64,000 bases of DNA from Sulfurovum sp. (GTDB taxonomy: Bacteria; Campylobacterota; Campylobacteria; Campylobacterales; Sulfurovaceae), in contig JADGDL010000006.1 in assembly GCA_016744875.1 (NCBI GenBank), positions 1 through 64,000 on the forward strand, given 5' to 3'. Within the stretch, counting starts at the first letter, position 1. Every line of letters begins with the position of its first letter. Under the pieces are notes generated by a model. It was given only the letters and a program-made list of their open reading frames with translations, was not told where the DNA came from and made no database searches. A program made the translations under genes and the position numbers. Of this stretch, positions 51,387 to 60,279 are shown one piece after another.

Positions 51387-52616
51387 TTATGCTCCTTTCT
51401 TTAGTTTTTTCTCAAAGAGTGTAATAACAAACAATGCTGGTCCCATTAAGAGGAACAGCCATGCTGCCGCCCAACCGATAAATGCAAATACAGGATCTGT
51501 TGGAGGTAATTTACCCATTGCTGTAAGTACGATCATATCGACAAGAAGTATCCAGAACCAATACTTGAAAAGACCTCTTTTATGTGCAGGTGCAACATTT
51601 GGACTTCTATCAATAAATGGTAAGAAGACAAACGCAATCTGTGCAATAGCAAATGCTACCAGACCAAAATCTTTACCAAATGGACGTAATATCTCATATG
51701 ACCATAAGAAGTACCACTCAGGGTAAATGTGTGCAGGTGTTTTAAGTCCATCTGCCGGGTCAAAGTTTACTGGATCCATTGCAAAGTTAAAGTGGTAAAA
51801 TACCAAATAGAAGAAAAGAACGAAATAAACTCCCATTACAAATACATCTTTACTCAAGAATACAGGAGAGAATGGAATCACTTTTGATTCTTTTTTCTTA
51901 CCTGCTTTATAGAGTTCTGCTGCTTCTTCAAAGTCAATATCAGCACCTTCTTGATTATTTACGTGAGGTAATCTCAATGTACCAAAGTGTAAAACGATTA
52001 AACCAATGATCACTAGAGGTAACAAGAATACGTGTAACATAAAGAAACGTGTCAAGAATGCATCACCAGGAACATAATCTCCACGGATCCATTCAACTAA
52101 ACCATAAGCTTCAAGTGAACCACCAGAGAATAGGTTTGTAATAACCATACCAGCCCAGTAACTCATCTGTCCCCAAGGTAACATATATCCAGAGAATGCC
52201 TCTGCTGAGAATGCAACAAAAAGTCCCATACCTGACAGCCAGATGAGCTCTCTACCTCTTTTATATGAACCATAATAGATACCTGTGAACATATGGATAT
52301 AAATGATAAGGAAGACAATAGATGCACCTATACCATGAATATGTCTCCATAACCAACCGTAACCTACTTCAGACATGATCGTATAGTTTACAGAGTCAAA
52401 TGCAAGGTTTGTATCTGGTTTATAATACATAAGTAAGAAGATACCAGAAACGACAAGTATCCCAAATGTTGCAGCAAGTACCATACCCATTGCCCATAAG
52501 AAGTTAATATCTTTTGGGATCCAGTATTCAGTCTGCATCACTTTTTTCAAAGTATTCACACCTAAACGCTGATCCATCCATTCATTAAGATTTTTTGCTT
52601 TTTCAAATTTTGCCAT
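51387..52616 (-). CDS. petB: cytochrome b of bc1 complex
   Basis: A 409-residue cytochrome b with the helix-B and helix-D histidines (around YGWLWRHIHGIGASIVFLIIYIHMF and MLHVFLLPLVIIGLIVLHF) and the quinol-site PEWY (IYPEWYFLWSYEILRPF). Both N-terminal and C-terminal parts are joined, giving eight helices. It oxidises menaquinol in the inner membrane. Located between petA and petC. Confidence 0.97.
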   Translation of the reverse strand: MAKFEKAKNLNEWMDQRLGVNTLKKVMQTEYWIPKDINFLWAMGMVLAATFGILVVSGIFLLMYYKPDTNLAFDSVNYTIMSEVGYGWLWRHIHGIGASIVFLIIYIHMFTGIYYGSYKRGRELIWLSGMGLFVAFSAEAFSGYMLPWGQMSYWAGMVITNLFSGGSLEAYGLVEWIRGDYVPGDAFLTRFFMLHVFLLPLVIIGLIVLHFGTLRLPHVNNQEGADIDFEEAAELYKAGKKKESKVIPFSPVFLSKDVFVMGVYFVLFFYLVFYHFNFAMDPVNFDPADGLKTPAHIYPEWYFLWSYEILRPFGKDFGLVAFAIAQIAFVFLPFIDRSPNVAPAHKRGLFKYWFWILLVDMIVLTAMGKLPPTDPVFAFIGWAAAWLFLLMGPALFVITLFEKKLKKGA

Positions 52617-52626
52617 GCTATCCCCC

Positions 52627-53142
52627 TTATACCGTTAGACCAGAGTCTAACATTTTCTTGTATTCAGGACCTTCTTCACCAAGAACAAGTGTTGTACCAC
52701 TAAGCTTAAATGGTGGTATTTCAAGTGGACTTGGAGGAGGAAGACCAGGTTCATTCACACCTGAAGCATCAAACACCCCACCATGACATGCACAGAAGAA
52801 TGTTTTAGTATCTTTTTTGTATGCCGGGATACAACCCAAGTGTGTACAGAGTCCTATAGACATATGGAATCTGTCAGAACCTACAACGAGATCTCTATCG
52901 TGTGGTTTCATTTCTGCTGTTTTCTTCAAGATAAAGATAGGTTTACCTCTCCATTTCTCTACTATAAGTTCGTTAGCTTTTGCAGTACTCAAATCAACTG
53001 TTGTAAACCCTGCTGCTTTCACAGATGGTAACGGATCCCACGTTCGTTTCATTGCGTACAGTGCCCCGATACTACCTGCGGCAGTAAATAGACCCAGACC
53101 TAGACCCATAAAGTCTCTACGTCCCTTTTGTTCATTCCCCAT
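52627..53142 (-). CDS. petA: Rieske iron-sulfur subunit of bc1 complex
   Basis: A 171-residue protein. A twin-arginine start (KGRRDFMGLG) with one membrane helix is followed by the Rieske motifs CTHLGCIP and FFCACHGGVFD. Start chosen at 53142 (MGNEQKGRRDF) since GGAAT precedes it; the frame extends to 53175 without a good ribosome binding site. It carries electrons from quinol to cytochrome c1. First gene of the pet operon. Confidence 0.95.
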   Translation of the reverse strand: MGNEQKGRRDFMGLGLGLFTAAGSIGALYAMKRTWDPLPSVKAAGFTTVDLSTAKANELIVEKWRGKPIFILKKTAEMKPHDRDLVVGSDRFHMSIGLCTHLGCIPAYKKDTKTFFCACHGGVFDASGVNEPGLPPPSPLEIPPFKLSGTTLVLGEEGPEYKKMLDSGLTV

Positions 53143-53390
53143 ATTATTCCTTTCTTTATAAATAGTTATATGCATAGAATATTACAACTTAATAATCGTA
53201 CAATAATCGCAATTGCGTCAATGCATATTAATATAATGTCACATTATGTTATATAAAAGTTATAAAAAAAGTGCTTAAAATAGCGAATTTAAGGGGAAAT
53301 TTAACGTAATTAAATTAAGACAAATATAGTCTTAATTTATAATTGTTATAATTTAATGTTTAAATTATGTCTTTTTATCGTCATGTCTTT

Positions 53391-55268
53391 TTATAACGAC
53401 TTTTTTCCCTTTTGCGCCATTTTTATATGCACATGTATGATCTCTAATGCTGCTGGTGTCACACCTGATATCTGTGAGGCTGCAAAAAGAGTTGGGGGCG
53501 TTGCTACACCAAGTTTTTCAACTATCTCGTTACTAAGCCCTGAAATATTTTCATACTTAAACCCTTGTGGTATTTTGATCTTTAACATATCACCCATTTT
53601 AAGTATCTGCGCTTGTTGCTGCTCTATATAACGACTGTATTTGGCTTCCACAAGTATCTGTTCCATCACATCATCATCATACTTGTCAAAGTCAGGTAGT
53701 AGTGTGACTAGCTTTTCTCTGTTGAAATCTCCACGCCCTATCACATCTATCCAGTAGGTTCTGTCATTGATCTTCACAGCACCGATAGACTCTAATTTAG
53801 CTAAAAATTCTTTTGTAGGGGTTACATGATTGACTTTCATAAAGTCCAAAGCTTCATCAAGGTCTTTCTTTTTTGCTTCAAATCTTTTCATATAACTCTC
53901 GTCAAGAAGCCCAAGCTCTTTCCCATAATGTGAGAGTCTCATATCTGCATTGTCTTCACGTAATAATAGTCTGTATTCTGCACGGCTTGTAAACATACGG
54001 TAAGGTTCTTTGGTTCCCTTGGTTACAAGGTCATCGATAAGTACACCGATATATGCTTCGTCTCGTCTTAATACAAGCGGTTCTTTACCCTGCACATCCA
54101 AGGCAGCATTGATCCCTGCCATCAATCCCTGGGCTGCTGCTTCTTCATATCCTGTGGTTCCGTTTATCTGTCCTGCACAGAACAAACCTTTGACTATCTT
54201 TGTCTCAAGTGTATGTTTGAGATCTGTAGGTTGCACATAATCATACTCTATCGCGTAACCGTAGCGTACGATCTTTGCATTTTCCATTCCGGCAACAGAC
54301 TGCACCATTTCAAGCTGTACATCTATAGGCAGAGAGGTACTCATACCGTTGATATAGTACTCTGTCTCATCCATGGTCTGCGGTTCAACAAATATCTGAT
54401 GTCTTGGTCTGTCTCTAAAACGGTTTATCTTGTCTTCAATACTTGGGCAGTAACGTGGTCCCGTACCTTCTATTTGGCCTGAGAACATCGGTGCCCTGTA
54501 GAAATTTGACTCGATGATCTCATGTGTACCTTCGTTCGTATAGGTCACATAACAAGGCAGTTGTGTAGGGTTAAATGTTTTTTTATCTGTACGAAAAGAA
54601 AATGGCGGTGGTGGAGTATCACCAGGCTGTACTTCCATCACCGAGGTATCTACAGATTTGGCATCTATTCTGGCACAGGTTCCTGTTTTTAACCGTCCGA
54701 TGTTGAGACCCAATGATTTTAAGTATTCTGCCAACTCTACTGACGCAAATTCGCCTTGTCGTCCTGCTGTTTGTTTTTTATCACCTATATGAATAAGCCC
54801 ATTCAAAAATGTACCCGCTGTAATGATCACTTTAGAAGCAGTATAGGTATTACCCAGTTGTGTTGTTACACCCTTCACTTCTCCATCTTCTACTACAAGT
54901 CCGTCTGCTATTTCTTGTTTTACATCGAGATTTTTAGTGTTAAGCACTACATTACGCATATAGATACGGTACTCATCCATATCTATCTGTGCACGTGTTC
55001 CTCTTACTGCAGGACCTTTAGAAGCATTCAATGTACGAAACTGTATCCCTGTCTTGTCTGTACACAGACCCATTTCACCACCAAGTGCATCTACTTCACG
55101 TACCAGATGACCCTTAGCCAATCCACCTATAGCAGGGTTACATGAAGATGCACCTATCTGCTCTGCGAGTATGGTTATCATCAATGTTTTTACACCCATA
55201 CGAGCTGATGCTAAAGATGCCTCTATCCCTGCATGACCACCACCGATAACTATTACATCGTAATTCAT
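53391..55268 (-). CDS. mnmG: tRNA uridine 5-carboxymethylaminomethyl modification enzyme
   Basis: A 625-residue FAD protein with VIVIGGGHAGIEASLASARMG, the GLAKGHLVREVDALGGEMG segment, GTFLNGLIHIGDKKQTAGR and the helical C-terminus (ISGLSNEIVEKLG). It works with MnmE to modify U34 of tRNAs. The C-terminal GVTPAALEIIHVHIK is typical. It is divergent from ribE, and unusual heptad repeats lie between. Confidence 0.97.
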   Translation of the reverse strand: MNYDVIVIGGGHAGIEASLASARMGVKTLMITILAEQIGASSCNPAIGGLAKGHLVREVDALGGEMGLCTDKTGIQFRTLNASKGPAVRGTRAQIDMDEYRIYMRNVVLNTKNLDVKQEIADGLVVEDGEVKGVTTQLGNTYTASKVIITAGTFLNGLIHIGDKKQTAGRQGEFASVELAEYLKSLGLNIGRLKTGTCARIDAKSVDTSVMEVQPGDTPPPPFSFRTDKKTFNPTQLPCYVTYTNEGTHEIIESNFYRAPMFSGQIEGTGPRYCPSIEDKINRFRDRPRHQIFVEPQTMDETEYYINGMSTSLPIDVQLEMVQSVAGMENAKIVRYGYAIEYDYVQPTDLKHTLETKIVKGLFCAGQINGTTGYEEAAAQGLMAGINAALDVQGKEPLVLRRDEAYIGVLIDDLVTKGTKEPYRMFTSRAEYRLLLREDNADMRLSHYGKELGLLDESYMKRFEAKKKDLDEALDFMKVNHVTPTKEFLAKLESIGAVKINDRTYWIDVIGRGDFNREKLVTLLPDFDKYDDDVMEQILVEAKYSRYIEQQQAQILKMGDMLKIKIPQGFKYENISGLSNEIVEKLGVATPPTLFAASQISGVTPAALEIIHVHIKMAQKGKKSL

Positions 55269-55284
55269 TTTTTACCTTGTAAGT

Positions 55285-55312
55285 GTTACGTGTTACGTAT
55301 TACGTGTTACGA
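55285..55312. repeat. four heptad repeats, (G/A)TTACG(T/A)
   Basis: GTTACGT, GTTACGT, ATTACGT and GTTACGA in direct tandem. A mirrored set follows at 55337-55357, so the two form a degenerate inverted repeat. Located between mnmG and ribE. Confidence 0.75.
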
Positions 55313-55336
55313 AAGAACTATAAATCACCCTTCAAA

Positions 55337-55357
55337 CACGTGGTACGTAGTACGTAG
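55337..55357. repeat. three mirrored heptads
   Basis: CACGTGG, TACGTAG and TACGTAG, the reverse-complement counterpart of the array at 55285-55312, spaced by 24 nt. It is 51 bp before the ribE start. Confidence 0.65.
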
Positions 55358-55408
55358 CAAAATTTTTTGCTATAATATTCGAATTATATCTAAAATTATT
55401 GAGGCATT

Positions 55409-56026
55409 ATGTTTACAGGATTAATCCGCGAAATTGCAACCGTTAAAAGCTATCAAAATAACATCTTAACGATCAAATCAAAACACCCTGCTAAGCTTGG
55501 AGACTCTATCGCGATCAACGGTGTTTGTCTCACAGTGATCAAAGTACACTCTGATGGTTTTGATCTTGAACTGGCAGATGAAACACGTTCTATCATAGAT
55601 GAATCTAAAATATCCGGTGAGGTTCACATGGAACCTGCGATGATGATGAACGATAGATTTGAAGGTCATATCGTACAGGGACATGTAGATTGTGTAGGTA
55701 AAGTCACGTCCATTACTCCTAGAGAGAATGCTACAGACTTTATCATCACTGTAGATAAAAAGTTCATCGTACACATCATACCAAAAGGCTCCATTACTAT
55801 CGATGGTATATCTCTTACAGTGAATGATGTAGGTGCAGACAACTTCCGTCTGACCATCATCCCACATACACTCAAAGAAACACTGATGAGAAACTATAAG
55901 GTAGGAACAAGTCTAAATATAGAGACTGATGTCTTTGCCAGATACATTGACCATATTTTAGCCCATAGATCTGCAAAAAAGAGTATGGGCTGGGATGAAA
56001 TAGATCAGATGCAAATGACATACTAG
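55409..56026 (+). CDS. ribE: riboflavin synthase alpha subunit
   Basis: A 205-residue enzyme with two lumazine-binding repeats. It begins MFTGLIREIATVKS and has GDSIAINGVCLTVI in the first half, then VQGHVDCVGKV and KGSITIDGISLTVND in the second. It joins two 6,7-dimethyl-8-ribityllumazine molecules to riboflavin. Alone here; no other rib genes are in the window. No FMN riboswitch is visible upstream, only the heptads. Confidence 0.97.
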   Translation: MFTGLIREIATVKSYQNNILTIKSKHPAKLGDSIAINGVCLTVIKVHSDGFDLELADETRSIIDESKISGEVHMEPAMMMNDRFEGHIVQGHVDCVGKVTSITPRENATDFIITVDKKFIVHIIPKGSITIDGISLTVNDVGADNFRLTIIPHTLKETLMRNYKVGTSLNIETDVFARYIDHILAHRSAKKSMGWDEIDQMQMTY

Positions 56027-56104
56027 AGAGTATTCTTAACTAGATATCTCCTAGTTCTCCTTTTTCTGGGTATTGTGATAGAATAAAAATCTAAAGGATA
56101 AATA

Positions 56105-56617
56105 ATGATCACCAAAAAAATGGAAAAATTATTGAACGAACAACTCAAACATGAATTCTACTCTGCTTACTTATATCTCTCGATGTCAGCATACTGTAGT
56201 AAAATGGATTTTAACGGTGCGGCAAGTTGGTTTTTATTGCAATATCACGAAGAGCAGCAACACGCAACACGTTTTTATAATTATCTAATCGAACAAGATG
56301 CTACCATAACCCTTAAACGTATTGATAAACCTGAAAAGAAATTTGGAACACTGTTAGAAACTTTTCAACAAAGTTTGAAACATGAGCAAATGATGACAAA
56401 TATGTTAAATGAACTAAGCAATAAGGCGCTAAAAGAAAAAGACCATGCTACATACAATCTACTTCAATGGTTTGTGAATGAACAAGTTGAAGAAGAAGCG
56501 ACTGTGAGTGAGATCATCTCAAAAGTAAAACTTGTTAAAAATGATGGTTACGGTTTACTGATGATAGACAATGAGCTTGGAAAAAGAACCTCTGCAACAA
56601 GTGGTGCTCTCGACTAA
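56105..56617 (+). CDS. ftnA: ferritin
   Basis: A 170-residue non-heme ferritin with the ferroxidase ligands in NEQLKHEFYSAYLYLSMSAYC (E near 17), YHEEQQHATRFYNYL and WFVNEQVEEEATV. It oxidises and stores iron in the cytoplasm. The ribosome binding site is AAAGG. Independent gene between ribE and the MnmC-like gene. No Fur box was searched for with confidence. Confidence 0.97.
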   Translation: MITKKMEKLLNEQLKHEFYSAYLYLSMSAYCSKMDFNGAASWFLLQYHEEQQHATRFYNYLIEQDATITLKRIDKPEKKFGTLLETFQQSLKHEQMMTNMLNELSNKALKEKDHATYNLLQWFVNEQVEEEATVSEIISKVKLVKNDGYGLLMIDNELGKRTSATSGALD

Positions 56618-56624
56618 AACTACT

Positions 56625-57416
56625 TTATCTATTTTCCATATATTGCGGCATGGCATAATCGCTATCCCGCATACTTCTAGCCGTAGTATTACGTATTTTT
56701 TTTAACTCCATATCTATATATTCCAAACCGTCCAACATCTTTAAAGAAGCCACTGTAGAATAACGCATCATCTCTGCTCTGTGAACAAAAATGAAAAATC
56801 CGTTTTCATACAGTCCTAAGCGGATGGCTGCAGCGGTTGAGTAGGTAGTCAGTACTGCATCATCATAACAAACAGCTCTAATGTCTTCAAAGTGTTCTTT
56901 CGTCCAAAGAAGCGGATTGTGTGCAGGTGAAAAAGCATCCTGGTAAATAATGTCTATTTTTTCTTTGATCTGTGGGATGCTTTGTCTGGCATCACCAAGT
57001 AAGATCTCTATCTTAAACTGTTCATCTTCATAATATAACGTTTCGCTTATTGTTTGAATGATCTGCTTTAACTCTTTAAATTCTGGAGGGTAATCAAAGG
57101 TGTCAAGAGAACGTAGCAGTCCTTCATCAAACTCTGGAGAAAGTATATGTATTTTTGTTTTTAATTGATGTTTTTTTATGTAATGAAGTGTAGCAAAAGT
57201 GTTATAGCCCAACCCAAAACATATATCCAAGATAGTTAATTTTTCATGATCTTTTTTCAGTAGGAAAGCGGGCTTTACATGTTTTTCCAAACTTTCATGT
57301 AAAGCACCGTCTTTAGTAGAATGATACGGTTCATCAAACTCTTTAGAGTACAGTGTGTTGGTTCCATCTTCGCAAAGTACCAACTCTTTTTGCGCTCTCA
57401 AAGCTTCATCATACAA
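56625..57416 (-). CDS. MnmC-like methyltransferase domain protein (DUF752)
   Basis: A 263-residue protein corresponding to the methyltransferase half of MnmC. It has the LCEDGTNTLYSKEFDEPYHSTKDGALHES start, the SAM site DICFGLGYNTF and the catalytic-site DIIYQDAFSPAHNPLLWT. It methylates nm5(s2)U34 in tRNA. The FAD-dependent oxidase half of MnmC is absent. It ends beside the ferritin gene and follows luxS on the same strand. Confidence 0.88.
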   Translation of the reverse strand: MYDEALRAQKELVLCEDGTNTLYSKEFDEPYHSTKDGALHESLEKHVKPAFLLKKDHEKLTILDICFGLGYNTFATLHYIKKHQLKTKIHILSPEFDEGLLRSLDTFDYPPEFKELKQIIQTISETLYYEDEQFKIEILLGDARQSIPQIKEKIDIIYQDAFSPAHNPLLWTKEHFEDIRAVCYDDAVLTTYSTAAAIRLGLYENGFFIFVHRAEMMRYSTVASLKMLDGLEYIDMELKKIRNTTARSMRDSDYAMPQYMENR

Positions 57417-57441
57417 AGCGTCACATCCCTATTTTATCAAA

Positions 57442-57957
57442 TTATTTATTTGCAGCTTTAAGTTGTTTTTTGGACATTTTCAACTCTTGATTGTCCATCT
57501 TGCCTATACCTTGATCCAAAACATTTTGTGCGATTGACTGTGCATCATCCAGCGAGTGCATTTTATACGTTCCACACTGAAAGAGGTTCAGTTCAGGTAT
57601 ATCATTTTCAGATTTTACACCAAGTACATCTTCCATGGATTCTTTCCATGCTTTGGCTACTTTTTTTGCTTTTGGCGTACCAAGCAGAGACATATAGAAC
57701 CCTGTACGACATCCCATAGGAGAAAGATCAATGATCTCCACATCATCAGAGTTTAAATGATCTCTCATAAAACCTGCAAACAAATGTTCTAAGGTGTGGA
57801 TGCCTTTTGCAGATAATATATCTTGATTTGGCACACAAAAGCGCAAGTCAAAAACCGTGATCTCATCTCCGCTTGGTGTACTCATCTTTTTTGCAACTCT
57901 CACTGCAGGTGCGATCATCTTTGTATGGTCTACTGTAAAACTGTCTAATAATGGCAT
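57442..57957 (-). CDS. luxS: S-ribosylhomocysteine lyase
   Basis: A 171-residue metalloenzyme with the zinc motif HTLEHLFAGF and the MGCRTGFYMSLLG catalytic cysteine region. It splits S-ribosylhomocysteine to homocysteine and the precursor of autoinducer 2. The N-terminal MPLLDSFTVDHTKM is typical. Followed by the MnmC-like gene at 25 bp. Confidence 0.97.
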   Translation of the reverse strand: MPLLDSFTVDHTKMIAPAVRVAKKMSTPSGDEITVFDLRFCVPNQDILSAKGIHTLEHLFAGFMRDHLNSDDVEIIDLSPMGCRTGFYMSLLGTPKAKKVAKAWKESMEDVLGVKSENDIPELNLFQCGTYKMHSLDDAQSIAQNVLDQGIGKMDNQELKMSKKQLKAANK

Positions 57958-58052
57958 GGTTATTTCCTTAAAATTTATTTTTGATTATAGCGTTTTTAAA
58001 TCAAAGCTATATAATATGTTTAACGTTTAAAATTTTGTGTTATTTTGAAGCG

Positions 58053-58682
58053 CTAGAGAGTGATAAATTTCACAGCTTCCAAAGCGGAATGATAAACATT
58101 GTCCGTATGCTTTCGTAATGAATCTTCATCTGCATATCCACACGTTACAGCAACACTCTCTATATTGGCTGCTTTGGCTGCCAGTAAATCCATCGGCGTA
58201 TCACCCACCATCCAATATTGGGTTTTATTACTATCTAACCTTGATAAAGCTTTCAGTATAGGCTCAGGGTGAGGTTTTGGATATTCTACATCTTCTCGTC
58301 CAATGAGCACTTCAAAATAATCCATCAAGCCCATATGCTCCAATAGCTCTATGGAGTATTTGGCTGTTTTGGTTGTTACCACCCCAAGTGTTGCATATTC
58401 ACTTGCCAATATAACAGCTTCACGTGCCTGTGGAAGCAACACCGTTTTTGCACAGGATATCACACGATAATGCATTTTATAAGCATGTACATAAGCAGCC
58501 ACTTCTTCCTTGTCAACACCAAGTGTAGGGAACATCACATCCAAAGGGTGTCCTATCTCTGCTTTGATCGCTTCATCAGCAGGTACTTCTTTCCCATGTA
58601 TCTGAAATGCTACGCCAAAACTTTCCAGTATCGCTTCTGTTGAATCTATAAGTGTTCCGTCTAAATCAAATAGTATTATCAT
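58053..58682 (-). CDS. HAD-family phosphatase (phosphoglycolate phosphatase-like)
   Basis: A 209-residue HAD hydrolase with motif I FDLDGTLIDS (nucleophile D6), motif II VVTTKT, a lysine before PHPEPI and motif IV MVGDTPMDLLAAKAA. The cap domain is the small helical subtype. The substrate may be phosphoglycolate, PPi or another small phosphate ester. The start overlaps the end of the ABC ATPase gene by 17 bases. Confidence 0.9.
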   Translation of the reverse strand: MIILFDLDGTLIDSTEAILESFGVAFQIHGKEVPADEAIKAEIGHPLDVMFPTLGVDKEEVAAYVHAYKMHYRVISCAKTVLLPQAREAVILASEYATLGVVTTKTAKYSIELLEHMGLMDYFEVLIGREDVEYPKPHPEPILKALSRLDSNKTQYWMVGDTPMDLLAAKAANIESVAVTCGYADEDSLRKHTDNVYHSALEAVKFITL

Positions 58683-60279
58683 TTTCTCTCTTTATTTTTG
58701 GTGCAGAAGCAAGTAATTTTTGAGTATAAGCATGCTGAGGGTCTTCCATGACATCTGCCACCAATCCTTGTTCAACAATCTTACCCTCTTTCATCACGGC
58801 AACCTCATCTGCTATCATCGGGATAATAGAAAGGTCATGCGTGATGAACAGATATGAGACACCTGACTCTTCTTGCAACTTTGTAAGTAAATCTAAGACC
58901 TGTGTCCGTACAGAAACATCCAGTGCGGAAGTAGGTTCATCACAAATGATCAGTTCAGGTTCAACAGCCAATGCTCTGGCGATCCCTATACGTTGACGTT
59001 GTCCTCCTGAAAACTCATGGGGATAACGATGCATATGGACAGCTTCCAGGTCCACTTTTAAAAGAAGTGCCTCGATATACGCATCTTGCGCACTTCTCTT
59101 TTTTGGTCCCACACCTAAACTTACCATACCTTCTCTAATGATATCTGCTATGGTCATACGGGGGTTCAATGCAGAAAAAGGATCTTGAAATACTACCTGG
59201 ATCTTACGCCTGTATGGACTCAAAGCTTTTTTATCTAGCCCCACAAGATCTTGTTTCTCAAATTTCACTTTACCTTCTGTCTCATCCAGCAAAGAGAGTA
59301 TGGCTTTACCGATGGTACTTTTACCGCTTCCTGACTCTCCCACCAATGCCAGTGTCTTACCTTTTGCAATAGAAAAAGATACATCATCTACTGCTTTTAC
59401 AAACCCTGCTGTTCTTTGAAAAAAACCTTTTTTAATAGGAAAATGTACTTTTAGACCTTCTACTTCCATAAGAGGTTCATTTTCCTTATCCTCTTTGTTC
59501 AACGCTTTTATAGCCATAGCATCTTCTAACAAGCGCTGTGTATAAGGATGCTCAGGATGTGTAAAAAAATCTTTACACGCTGCCTGTTCCACTATCTTTC
59601 CGTCTTTCATCACTGCAACCCTGTCAGCCATTTCCGAGACCACAGCCATATCATGGGTGATGAACAAGATAGAAAGATCTCTTTGTGTACATATCTTTTT
59701 CAATAAGCTAAGTACCTGTGCCTGTATCGTCACATCTAATGCAGTGGTAGGTTCATCAGCGATAAGAAGGTCTGGTTCACAGGCAAGCGCAATGGCTATC
59801 ATCACTCTTTGTTTTTGTCCACCGGAGAGTTGATGTGGATACCAATGATAACGTTCCTCAGGATCTTTTAATGCAACTTCTCTAAATAACGAAAGCACTT
59901 TTTCTTTCATCTGATCTTTTTTGAGTCCCAAATGTACCTGCAACACTTCTGCGACCTGAGAACCCACAGTCATAACAGGATTCAGAGCAGACATAGGTTC
60001 TTGGAAGATCATCGCTATAGACTTGCCTCGTACTTTTTGCATCTGTAGTTCTGACAGACCAAACAAGGATCTCTCTTTTAAACGAACGTCTCCTGAACTT
60101 ACTGCTATGACATCAGGCAGCAACCGCATGATCGCTAAAGAGGTTATAGATTTACCAGATCCTGACTCTCCGACCAAAGCAAAGACCTCTCCATGCCCAA
60201 TGTCAAAACTGATGCGATCCAATAACGTTTCATCCCCCACGGTCAACGAAAGGTTTTTTACGCTTAAGATACTACTCAT
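58666..60279 (-). CDS. yejF: duplicated ABC ATPase (YejF type)
   Basis: A 537-residue protein made of two fused ABC ATPase domains of the oligopeptide importer group. Each has Walker A (GESGSGKSI, GESGSGKST), a signature (LSGGQKQRV, FSGGQRQRI) and Walker B (LLIADEPTTALD, LIICDEPTSALD). It drives the YejB/YejE permeases. It overlaps yejE by four bases. The second half carries the peptide-importer C-terminal extension. Confidence 0.95.
   Translation of the reverse strand: MSSILSVKNLSLTVGDETLLDRISFDIGHGEVFALVGESGSGKSITSLAIMRLLPDVIAVSSGDVRLKERSLFGLSELQMQKVRGKSIAMIFQEPMSALNPVMTVGSQVAEVLQVHLGLKKDQMKEKVLSLFREVALKDPEERYHWYPHQLSGGQKQRVMIAIALACEPDLLIADEPTTALDVTIQAQVLSLLKKICTQRDLSILFITHDMAVVSEMADRVAVMKDGKIVEQAACKDFFTHPEHPYTQRLLEDAMAIKALNKEDKENEPLMEVEGLKVHFPIKKGFFQRTAGFVKAVDDVSFSIAKGKTLALVGESGSGKSTIGKAILSLLDETEGKVKFEKQDLVGLDKKALSPYRRKIQVVFQDPFSALNPRMTIADIIREGMVSLGVGPKKRSAQDAYIEALLLKVDLEAVHMHRYPHEFSGGQRQRIGIARALAVEPELIICDEPTSALDVSVRTQVLDLLTKLQEESGVSYLFITHDLSIIPMIADEVAVMKEGKIVEQGLVADVMEDPQHAYTQKLLASAPKIKRENDNTI

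Noticed and set aside
55285..55357. Heptad repeats as a CRISPR array
   Set aside because: The units are 7 bp without spacers, and no cas genes are present.
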